NCBI GenBank assembly: GCA_944353735.1
Contig: CALVPU010000209.1
Coordinates: forward strand, 1-8,913
Direction: 5' to 3'
Length of the DNA stretch: 8,913 bases
DNA from: an uncultured Eubacteriales bacterium
Lineage (GTDB): Bacteria; Bacillota; Clostridia; Christensenellales; Aristaeellaceae
The position numbers were made by a program, and so were the translations under genes. Position 1 is the first letter of the stretch. Each line of letters starts with the position of its first letter. Below, piece by piece: positions 1-6,147 of this stretch. Under the pieces are notes generated by a model. The model had not been told where the DNA came from, made no database searches, and was given only the letters and a program-made list of their open reading frames with translations.

Positions 1-1032
1 GTACAATTCCGCGTCGCTCAGGGCGCACAGGCTGCGCGCCTGCGTCACCTCCGGCGCGCCGAGGGTCAGCGTTCCGGTCTTGTCAAACGCCACCACGTTC
101 GCCGCTGCCAGCCGCTCCAGCGCATCGCCCTCGCGCACGAGAAAGCCATGGCGGGTAGCGTTGCCGATGGCGGCCATGATCGCCGTCGGCGTCGCCAGCA
201 CCAGCGAGCAGGGGCAGAACACGACCAGTATCGTCACCGCGCGGATGATCTCGCCCGTGACCGCCCATGTCAGCGCCGCCGCGCTCAGCGCGATGACCAC
301 GATCCACGTCGCCCAGCGGTCCGCCAGCCGCACGATCTTCGCCTTGCCGGCGTCGGCGGACTGCACCAGCCGGATCATGCGTTGGATGGAGCTGTCCTCC
401 CCCACGCGCGCGGCGCGCATGTCGAAGGCGCCGAACTGGTTCACCGTGCCGCTGGCGACCTCGTCGCCCGCCGCCTTGTCCACCGGCAGCGATTCGCCGG
501 TCATCACCGCCTGATTGATCGACGTCTGACCGGAGAGGATCACGCCGTCCACCGGCACCGTCTCGCCCGGGCGCACGCGCAACACGTCGCCCACGCGCAC
601 CTCCTGCGCCGGCACCACGCGCTCGCGCCCGTCCTCGACGACGCGCGCCGGCTGCGGCGTCAGATGCACCAGCCGCGCGGTGCCCGCGCGCGCCCGCGCC
701 ACCGTCGGTTCTTCCAGCAGGCCGCCCAGCTGCATGATGAACGCCACCTCGCCGGCGGCAAAGTCCTCGCCGATGCACACCGAGGCGATCAGCGCCAGCG
801 ACACCAGCACGTCCGCCTTGATGTCGAACGAGTCGATCAGTCCCGCGACCGCCTCCAGCACGATCGGCACGCCGCACAGCACAATCGCCACCCACGCCGG
901 ATCCACCGGCAGCGGCGCGCCGCACAGGCTCGCGACCAGCGCCGCGCCCGAGAGCGCCAGCAGCGCCGCGTCCTTGCGCAGCCCGCCGAGCGCCAGCAGG
1001 CCTTCGATCTTCTCCGCGATCTTCTTTCGCAC
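1..1032 (-). CDS. P1B-type heavy-metal-transporting ATPase, N-terminal part (truncated by window edge)
   Basis: This is an inner-membrane pump that uses ATP to export a soft metal ion (Cu, Zn, Cd or similar). I read 344 residues from a GTG start; the rest lies beyond the left edge. Visible landmarks are paired hydrophobic helices at about residues 22-66 and 72-106, the actuator-domain TGES motif (178-181), a helix carrying the metal-binding CPC motif (273-275), and the phosphorylation motif DKTGT with catalytic Asp317. An in-frame TAG lies six codons upstream of the GTG, and an AAGGGG Shine-Dalgarno lies 8 bases before it, so the start is well supported. There is no N-terminal HMA domain or CxxC metal-binding repeat. 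CPC is shared by Cu(I) and Zn/Cd pumps, and the later helices that would settle the metal are missing, so I do not assign copA or zntA. The gene is divergent from the acyltransferase and has its own consensus promoter and an operator-like site. Confidence 0.93.
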   Translation of the reverse strand, partial: MRKKIAEKIEGLLALGGLRKDAALLALSGAALVASLCGAPLPVDPAWVAIVLCGVPIVLEAVAGLIDSFDIKADVLVSLALIASVCIGEDFAAGEVAFIMQLGGLLEEPTVARARAGTARLVHLTPQPARVVEDGRERVVPAQEVRVGDVLRVRPGETVPVDGVILSGQTSINQAVMTGESLPVDKAAGDEVASGTVNQFGAFDMRAARVGEDSSIQRMIRLVQSADAGKAKIVRLADRWATWIVVIALSAAALTWAVTGEIIRAVTILVVFCPCSLVLATPTAIMAAIGNATRHGFLVREGDALERLAAANVVAFDKTGTLTLGAPEVTQARSLCALSDAELY

Positions 1033-1048
1033 GGAAACCGCCCCTTTC

Positions 1049-1062
1049 TACCCATGGGGGTA
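1049..1062. promoter_or_regulatory. Candidate metal-repressor operator (CsoR/RcnR-type inverted repeat)
   Basis: The plus strand reads TACCC-ATGG-GGGTA, an inverted repeat with 4 bases between the arms. It directly abuts the predicted transcription start of the ATPase promoter. Operators of the CsoR/RcnR metal-sensing repressors are G/C tracts flanked by TA in this general form (for example at Bacillus copZA), although the spacer there is slightly longer. Binding here would block transcription until metal is bound. Assignment to CsoR is inference: no csoR gene is in the window. Confidence 0.5.
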
Positions 1063-1069
1063 TAGGTAT

Positions 1070-1098
1070 ATTATACGCGCCGCGCGCGGCGATGTCAA
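1070..1098 (-). promoter_or_regulatory. Consensus sigma-70/sigma-A promoter of the metal ATPase
   Basis: Read on the minus strand, TTGACA (1098-1093) is followed after exactly 17 bases by TATAAT (1075-1070), a perfect match to the housekeeping consensus. The predicted transcription start is near 1063, giving a leader of about 30 bases before the GTG start at 1032. A promoter this strong in front of a metal exporter would be expected to need a repressor, which fits the inverted repeat at 1049-1062. Confidence 0.85.
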
Positions 1099-1107
1099 GC
1101 GCGCCGA

Positions 1108-1136
1108 TTGACAAACGCCGGAAATGATGATATGCT
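1108..1136 (+). promoter_or_regulatory. Sigma-70/sigma-A promoter of the acyltransferase gene
   Basis: TTGACA (1108-1113) and TATGCT (1131-1136) are separated by 17 bases, giving a perfect -35 and a four-of-six -10. The predicted start of transcription is near 1143, about 32 bases before the ATG at 1175. This promoter is back-to-back with the ATPase promoter: the two -35 boxes are only 9 bases apart and face away from each other. Confidence 0.75.
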
Positions 1137-1174
1137 TGGGCAAAGGCGTCCCGCGGAACGAGGAGGGATGGGCA

Positions 1175-2200
1175 ATGCCCTACGCGCAGATCAGCCGCCA
1201 GCGCACCGCGCTGATGGGAGCGGCAGCGCTGATGATCTTCTACTTTCACGTGCACCCGATGTTTTTCTCGGGCGTCCCGCTGCTGGGCGAGCTGGAAGAT
1301 GCGCTCATCTACTTGCTGGTTCCGGCAGCGGACGTGTTTCTGCTGCTGTCGTCCTATGGACTGGCGCACCGCTTCGCGCGGGGCGGCTTTTCGTGGCGCA
1401 GCTACGCGGCGCGGCGCATCGGGCGCACCTACCCGGCGCTGTTCGTCGGCAACATCTGCTATGGGCTGGCGCTGCGCGCGGGGTGGAAGTGGATCCTCGC
1501 GGCGGAACTGCTGCTGGCGCCGTTTTTCTACGGCTTCATGCCGCAATTGTGGTTCGCGCCGACGGTCCTCGCGTTCTCGCTGCTGGCGCCCGCGTATTAC
1601 TTCCATATATATGCGCCGTCGAAGCGCCGGGCGCGCACCACGGCGCTGGCGATGCTGGCGTCGGTGGCGCTGGGCGCCGCGCTGAGTCCATGGATCGAGG
1701 CGGACTGGTACTACGCCATCTTCCGCGTGCCGGTATTCCTGCTGGGCTTTCTCTGGGGCGACCGCGCGGTGCGCGGCGAATCAATCTCGCGGCGCGGACT
1801 GACACTGCTGGCGGTGCTGATGGCGGTCGGCGCGGCGGCCTGTGCCGCCGACCTGTGCGGGTGGCTGCCGGACGTGCTGCCGTGGCAGCGGTTTTTGCTG
1901 CATCTGGCGATCGCGCCCGGGGCGGCGGCGCTGGCGAGCCTGCTGCTGGGGCGTCTGGAGCGCGCTCGAGCCGGCGTCGCGCGGGCGCTGCGGGCCGTGC
2001 TGACGTTCTACGGGCGGATGAGCCTCGAGTTCTACTGCGTGCAGGAAGCGATCTTCATCGCGATGCAGTACGGCGATTTCTTCGCCCCGCTGCGGGCGCG
2101 CATGCCGGTGTACCTGCCGTGTTTCGCACTCTCGACGCTGGCGGGGTGGCTGCTGAAACTCGCGTGCGACCGGCTCACCGGCAGGGTGGCGGCGCGATAG
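1175..2200 (+). CDS. Acyltransferase-3 family integral membrane protein
   Basis: This is a 341-residue, strongly hydrophobic protein with about ten predicted membrane helices, matching the acyltransferase-3 family (OafA/YrhL-like), whose members O-acetylate or acylate surface sugars and cell-wall polymers. The N-terminal pattern ISRQRTALMGAAALMIFYFH resembles the family's Arg...Gly...His opening (His25 the likely conserved histidine). The stretch ADVFLLLSSYGL at about 51-62 is the usual 'DVFLFLSGYGL' segment with Gly changed to Ser, followed by a basic RR-IGRTYP loop. The ATG at 1175 is chosen because AGGAGG sits 8 bases before it; the frame is open further upstream but those starts would overlap the promoter. 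The gene has its own promoter and terminator and so appears monocistronic. The acyl group and acceptor cannot be told from sequence, and a link to the pst operon is not indicated. Confidence 0.82.
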   Translation: MPYAQISRQRTALMGAAALMIFYFHVHPMFFSGVPLLGELEDALIYLLVPAADVFLLLSSYGLAHRFARGGFSWRSYAARRIGRTYPALFVGNICYGLALRAGWKWILAAELLLAPFFYGFMPQLWFAPTVLAFSLLAPAYYFHIYAPSKRRARTTALAMLASVALGAALSPWIEADWYYAIFRVPVFLLGFLWGDRAVRGESISRRGLTLLAVLMAVGAAACAADLCGWLPDVLPWQRFLLHLAIAPGAAALASLLLGRLERARAGVARALRAVLTFYGRMSLEFYCVQEAIFIAMQYGDFFAPLRARMPVYLPCFALSTLAGWLLKLACDRLTGRVAAR

Positions 2201-2213
2201 CGTCAATATTTGA

Positions 2214-2248
2214 GGCTCGCCTTTGGATAAGTTCTCCAAAGGCGAGCC
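2214..2248 (+). terminator. Intrinsic terminator after the acyltransferase
   Basis: A perfect 14-bp inverted repeat (2214-2227 with 2235-2248) encloses a 7-base loop and begins 13 bases after the acyltransferase stop codon. The tract that follows (CATTTCATCCTTT) is only moderately T-rich, so termination may be incomplete. It separates the acyltransferase transcript from pstC. Confidence 0.75.
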
Positions 2249-2251
2249 CAT

Positions 2252-2276
2252 TTCATCCTTTCGCGAAAATTCATCC
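2252..2276 (+). repeat. TTCATCC direct repeat flanking a palindrome, upstream of pstC
   Basis: TTCATCC occurs at 2252-2258 and 2270-2276, 18 bases apart. Between them lies the self-complementary 10-mer TTTCGCGAAA (2259-2268). The position, upstream of the first pst gene, is where a regulator of the phosphate operon would bind. The 18-base period does not fit the 11-base period of known Pho boxes, so identity as a PhoB/PhoP site is unproven. Confidence 0.35.
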
Positions 2277-2289
2277 AGATTTGATAATC

Positions 2290-2323
2290 GCGGTATTCCC
2301 GCTTTACCGCCGTCGATTATGCT
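2290..2323 (+). promoter_or_regulatory. Candidate pstC promoter region with inverted repeat
   Basis: A TATGCT hexamer (2318-2323) sits 29 bases before the pstC ATG and is the same hexamer as the acyltransferase -10. The bases 17 upstream (ATTCCC) are a poor -35, as would be expected of a promoter needing an activator such as PhoB/PhoP. The inverted repeat GCGGTA-N9-TACCGC (2290-2310) covers this -35 region and could be an operator. Both assignments are tentative. Confidence 0.35.
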
Positions 2324-2352
2324 GGTATCAACACGAAAGGACGATTGATGCA

Positions 2353-3225
2353 ATGAAAGAGCACAACCTTCGGGCGGCACGGGTGCGCGAGCAGGCGATG
2401 CACGGCCTGTTTCTCGCCGCGGCGTGCGCGTCGGTCGCGGCGGTGGCGCTGATCTGCGCGTTCCTGTTCGCGAACAGCATCCCGGCATTTGTCGAAATCG
2501 GCCCGCTGAACTTCCTGCTGGGCACTGAATGGCGCCCGGGCAACGACCTGTACGGCATCTTCCCGATGATCATGGGCAGCATCTACGTCACGGCGGGGGC
2601 GCTGGCGCTGGGCGTGCCGGTCGCGCTGCTGACGGCGATCTTTCTGGCGCGGTTCTGCCCGCCGAAGCTGTATCGCCTGCTCAAGCCCGCAGTGAACCTG
2701 CTGGCGGGCATCCCCTCGGTGGTTTACGGCTTCTTCGGCCTAGTGGTGCTGGTGCCGTTTGTGCGAAACGCCTTCGGCGGCAACGGCAACAGCATCCTCA
2801 CCGCCTCGGTGCTGCTGGCGATGATGATCCTTCCGACCATCGTCGGCGTGGCGGAGGCGGCGATTCGCGCCGTGCCGGAGACGTACTACGAAGGCAGTCT
2901 GGCGCTGGGCGCCACGCACGAGCGAAGCGTGTTCTTCGCGGTATTCCCGGCGGCAAAGTCGGGCGTGATGGCGGGCGTCATACTGGGGGTCGGGCGCGCG
3001 GTGGGCGAGACGATGGCGGTCATCATGGTCGCCGGCAACCAGCCGCGCCTGCCCGACTCGATTCTGGAGGGCGTGCGCACGCTGACGACGAACATCGTCA
3101 TGGACATGAGCTATGCCATTGGCCTGCACCGCGAGGCGCTCATCGCCACGGGCACGGTGCTGTTCGTGTTCATCATGATCATCAACGTGCTGTTCTCGCT
3201 GACGAAGAGGAGGTCGGAGCGATGA
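2353..3225 (+). CDS. pstC: Phosphate ABC transporter permease PstC
   Basis: PstC is one of the two channel subunits of the high-affinity phosphate importer PstSCAB in the cytoplasmic membrane. The 290-residue product has a basic N-terminus, a first helix at about residues 17-40, an extracellular segment, and then a typical binding-protein-dependent permease domain. The PstC hallmark GVGRAVGETMAVIMVAGN lies near residues 216-233, preceded by the EAA-type loop (EAAIRAVPETYYEGSLALGA) that contacts PstB. The ATG at 2353 follows AAAGG (2336-2340) at a somewhat long spacing of 12 bases; no other ATG/GTG/TTG nearby is in frame. It is the first gene of the operon here: no pstS precedes it. Its stop overlaps the pstA start by four bases. 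Confidence 0.95.
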   Translation: MKEHNLRAARVREQAMHGLFLAAACASVAAVALICAFLFANSIPAFVEIGPLNFLLGTEWRPGNDLYGIFPMIMGSIYVTAGALALGVPVALLTAIFLARFCPPKLYRLLKPAVNLLAGIPSVVYGFFGLVVLVPFVRNAFGGNGNSILTASVLLAMMILPTIVGVAEAAIRAVPETYYEGSLALGATHERSVFFAVFPAAKSGVMAGVILGVGRAVGETMAVIMVAGNQPRLPDSILEGVRTLTTNIVMDMSYAIGLHREALIATGTVLFVFIMIINVLFSLTKRRSER

Positions 3226-4055
3226 GGCGGGCAAAGCGCCGCGATCCGCTGTCCGTCGCGCTGCGGGTCCTCGTGTGGATCGCGGCGGGCATCACCGCGG
3301 GCGTGCTTCTGCTGTTGGTGGGCTACATCCTCGTCAAGGGCATTCCCAACCTGACGCCGGAGCTGTTCGCGTGGGCGTACACGTCGGACAACTGCTCGAT
3401 GATGCCGGCGCTGATGGGCACGCTGGCGATGACGGTGCTGGCGCTGGTGATCGCCGCGCCGCTGGGCATCTTCTCGGCGATCTATCTGGTGGAATACGCG
3501 CCGAAGTCGAGCAAGCTGGTCAAGGTGGTGCGCATGACCTCGGAGACGCTCTCGGGCATCCCGTCGATCGTCTACGGTCTGTTCGGCTATCTGTTCTTTC
3601 TGGTCGAACTGCGGCTGACGTACTCGCTGCTGGCGGGCGCGTGCACGCTGGCGATCATGATCCTGCCGCTGATCATGCGCACGACGGAGGAGGCGCTGCT
3701 GGCGGTCGACCCGATGTACCGAGAGGGCAGCTTCGGTCTCGGCGCGGGCCGGCTGAGGACGGTGTTTCGCATCGTGCTGCCGTCGGCGGTTCCGGGCATT
3801 CTCTCGGGCATCATATTGGCGACGGGCCGCATCGACGGCGAGACGGCGGCGCTGATCTACACCGCGGGCACGGCGGCAAACCATCCGGAAACGCTGATGA
3901 CCTCGGTGCGCACGCTGTCGGTGCACATGTACGTGCTCTCCGGCGAGGGCCTGCACATCGATCAGGCGTACGCCACCGCGGCGGTGCTGCTGGTCGTGGT
4001 CGTGGTCATCAACGCGCTGTCGTCCTTCATCGCCAAGCGTCTTGCAAAGGGGTAA
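3222..4055 (+). CDS. pstA: Phosphate ABC transporter permease PstA
   Basis: PstA is the second channel subunit, pairing with PstC. The 277-residue protein has a first helix at about 12-38 and a permease core with SETLSGIPSIVYGLFGYLFF (107-126), an EAA-type loop from about 156 (EEALLAVDPMYREGSFGLGA), and a final helix rich in Val near the C-terminus. The family motif normally read as GR(A/I)(I/V)GETAA appears here as GRIDGETAA, with Asp205 replacing a hydrophobic residue (codon GAC, 3834-3836). The start ATG at 3222 overlaps the pstC stop as ATGA and has AGGAGGT seven bases upstream. The next gene, pstB, begins 7 bases after the stop. Confidence 0.95.
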   Translation: MRRAKRRDPLSVALRVLVWIAAGITAGVLLLLVGYILVKGIPNLTPELFAWAYTSDNCSMMPALMGTLAMTVLALVIAAPLGIFSAIYLVEYAPKSSKLVKVVRMTSETLSGIPSIVYGLFGYLFFLVELRLTYSLLAGACTLAIMILPLIMRTTEEALLAVDPMYREGSFGLGAGRLRTVFRIVLPSAVPGILSGIILATGRIDGETAALIYTAGTAANHPETLMTSVRTLSVHMYVLSGEGLHIDQAYATAAVLLVVVVVINALSSFIAKRLAKG

Positions 4056-4062
4056 ACGGAAG

Positions 4063-4812
4063 ATGAATAAATTCGAGATCCGCAATCTGGATCTGTATTA
4101 CGGCGCGTTTCAGGCGCTCAAGGGCATCAACATGGACATCGCCGAGCACCAGATCACGGCGCTGATCGGCCCGTCCGGCTGCGGCAAGAGCACGCTGCTC
4201 AAGTCGCTCAACCGCATGAACGACCTGGTCGAGGGCTGCCGGATCACCGGCAGCGTCACCCTCGACGGCGAGGACATCTACGGCAGCATGGACGTCAACC
4301 TGCTGCGCAAGCGCGTGGGCATGGTGTTCCAGAAGCCGAACCCGTTTCCGATGTCCATCTACGACAACGTCGCCTACGGTCCCAAGACCCACGGCGTGCG
4401 CGGCAAGGCGCAGCTGGACGAGATCGTCGAGCGCTCGCTGCGCGACGCCGCCATCTGGGACGAGGTCAAGGACCGCCTGAAAAAGAGCGCCCTCGGCCTC
4501 TCCGGCGGTCAGCAGCAGCGCCTGTGCATCGCCCGCGCGCTGGCGGTGGAGCCGGAAGTGCTGCTGATGGACGAGCCGACTTCGGCACTCGATCCGGTAT
4601 CGACCTCCAAGGTCGAGGAGCTGGCGGCGTCGCTGAAGCAGCACTACACCATCGCCATCGTCACCCACAACATGACGCAGGCGCTGCGCATCTCCGACCG
4701 CACGGGATTTTTTCTGCTGGGCGACCTGATCGAATTCGGCGAGACGGATCAGATCTTCTCCAATCCCCGCGACAAGCGCACGGAGGACTACATCACAGGG
4801 AGGTTTGGCTGA
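4063..4812 (+). CDS. pstB: Phosphate ABC transporter ATP-binding protein PstB
   Basis: PstB is the cytoplasmic ATPase that powers phosphate import through PstCA. The 249-residue length is typical. All ABC motifs are intact: Walker A GPSGCGKST (36-44), Q-loop Gln90 within FQKPNPFPMSIYDNV (specific to PstB), signature LSGGQ (146-150), Walker B VLLMDE (166-171) and the switch His202. The ATG at 4063 is preferred over an in-frame TTG at 4042 because AAAGGGGT (4046-4053) lies 9 bases before the ATG and the TTG would overlap pstA. Only one base separates its stop from phoU. Confidence 0.97.
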   Translation: MNKFEIRNLDLYYGAFQALKGINMDIAEHQITALIGPSGCGKSTLLKSLNRMNDLVEGCRITGSVTLDGEDIYGSMDVNLLRKRVGMVFQKPNPFPMSIYDNVAYGPKTHGVRGKAQLDEIVERSLRDAAIWDEVKDRLKKSALGLSGGQQQRLCIARALAVEPEVLLMDEPTSALDPVSTSKVEELAASLKQHYTIAIVTHNMTQALRISDRTGFFLLGDLIEFGETDQIFSNPRDKRTEDYITGRFG

Positions 4813-4813
4813 C

Positions 4814-5470
4814 ATGAGGACCCGCTTTGACGAGCAGCTGTCGCAGCTCAACGCCGATCTGATCGACATGGGCACCATGATCGAATACGCCATCGAGTCC
4901 AGCGCCAACGCGCTGATCTCGCTCGACGGCGAACTGGCGAAGAAGATCGTCGCCTTCGACCACGAGGTCGACCGCAAGGAGCGCGACATCGAATCGCTGT
5001 GCCTGAAGCTGATCCTGCATCAGCAGCCCATCGCCCGCGACCTGCGGCTGATCTCCGCAGCGCTGAAGATGATCACCGACATGGAGCGCATCGGCGATCA
5101 GGCCGCCGACATTGCCGAAATCGTGACGATGATGGTGCGCGACAACCCGCCGCGCATTCCCGGGCACTTCGCGGACATGGCGCGCGCCACCACCGGCATG
5201 GTGCGCAGCGCCATCGACGCCTTTGTCACCCGCGACCTCGAGCTGGCGCGCAAGGTCATCGCCCAGGACGACGTCGTCGACGAGCTGTTCAACGACGTGC
5301 GCGGCGACCTGGTCGAGCTGCTCGCGCGCAATCCCGCCAGCGGCGGACAGGCGCTGGACCTGTTGATGATCGCCAAGTACTTCGAGCGCATCGGCGACCA
5401 CGCCACCAACATCGCCGAGTGGGTGGAATTCGCCATCACCGGCGCCCACAACGAGGAGGACGAAGCATGA
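4814..5470 (+). CDS. phoU: Phosphate signalling protein PhoU
   Basis: PhoU is a cytoplasmic all-helical protein that links the state of the Pst transporter to the PhoR kinase and keeps the Pho response off when phosphate is plentiful. The 218-residue length is normal. Two tandem three-helix halves are visible, each with the metal-cluster motif: ERIGDQAADIAE (91-102) and ERIGDHATNIAEW (191-203). The ATG at 4814 has GGGAGGT nine bases upstream; an in-frame TTG at 4805 would overlap pstB and is less likely. The stop overlaps the response regulator start as ATGA, so the sensor machinery is made together with PhoU. Confidence 0.95.
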   Translation: MRTRFDEQLSQLNADLIDMGTMIEYAIESSANALISLDGELAKKIVAFDHEVDRKERDIESLCLKLILHQQPIARDLRLISAALKMITDMERIGDQAADIAEIVTMMVRDNPPRIPGHFADMARATTGMVRSAIDAFVTRDLELARKVIAQDDVVDELFNDVRGDLVELLARNPASGGQALDLLMIAKYFERIGDHATNIAEWVEFAITGAHNEEDEA

Positions 5471-6147
5471 TCTACTATGTGGAAGACGACGAGAGCATCC
5501 GCGACCTGCTGCTGTACGCGCTCCGGCAGAGCGGCTTCGACGCGGTGGGATTCTCCGACGGCACGGCGTTTTGCGAGGCGATCGACGCCGGCAGGATGCC
5601 GGAACTGATCCTGCTGGACATCATGCTGCCCGGCGAGGACGGCATCTCCATCCTGCGGCGCCTCAAGCAGGACAGCCGCACGTCGAGCATTCCCGTGATC
5701 ATGCTCACCGCGAAGGGCTCGGAATACGACAAGGTGCTCGGCCTCGACGTCGGCGCGGACGACTACGTCACCAAGCCGTTCGGCGTCATGGAGCTGATCG
5801 CGCGCATCAAGGCGACGCTGCGCCGCGCCGGCAAGCTCAACAGCCGCCGGCGGTTCAGCAGCGGCGGCATCGTGCTCGACGACGAATCGCACACCGTCAC
5901 CGCCAACGGCACGCCCGTGACATTGACGTTCAAGGAGTACGAGCTGCTGCGCTACCTGCTCGAGAACGAGGGCATCGCCTTCGACCGCCCGCAGCTGCTC
6001 AACGGCGTCTGGGGCGTGGACTACTTCGGCGGCACCCGCACCGTGGACGTCCACATACAGACCCTGCGGCAGAAACTCGGTCCCTGCGGGGACTGCATCG
6101 AGACCATCCGCGGCTTCGGCTACCGGATCGGAGGAAAGGCACGATGA
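5467..6147 (+). CDS. OmpR/PhoB-family response regulator of the phosphate regulon
   Basis: This is a two-domain, DNA-binding response regulator of 226 residues. The receiver domain has the acidic pair Asp7/Asp8, the phosphorylation site Asp51 (in LLDIMLPGEDG), Thr81 and Lys103. The C-terminal winged helix (about 128-224) contains the usual FKEYELLRYLL, GVDYFGGTRTVDVHIQTLRQ and TIRGFGYRI segments. Placement between phoU and a PhoR-type kinase makes it the PhoB/PhoP equivalent that activates pst genes when phosphate is low; I leave the symbol blank because Gram-positive and Gram-negative naming differ. The ATG at 5467 overlaps the phoU stop and has GAGGAGG seven bases upstream. Confidence 0.93.
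   Translation: MIYYVEDDESIRDLLLYALRQSGFDAVGFSDGTAFCEAIDAGRMPELILLDIMLPGEDGISILRRLKQDSRTSSIPVIMLTAKGSEYDKVLGLDVGADDYVTKPFGVMELIARIKATLRRAGKLNSRRRFSSGGIVLDDESHTVTANGTPVTLTFKEYELLRYLLENEGIAFDRPQLLNGVWGVDYFGGTRTVDVHIQTLRQKLGPCGDCIETIRGFGYRIGGKAR

Noticed and set aside
83..1606. Long minus-strand open frame of 507 codons across the ATPase and acyltransferase
   Set aside because: Arg/Gln/Ala-rich with no domain; the ATPase with TGES, CPC and DKTGT is in another frame of the same strand, and the frame crosses both promoters.
2252..2276. Calling the TTCATCC repeats a Pho box
   Set aside because: The spacing is 18 bases rather than 11 and the sequence matches neither the CTGTCAT-type nor the TTAACA-type consensus.
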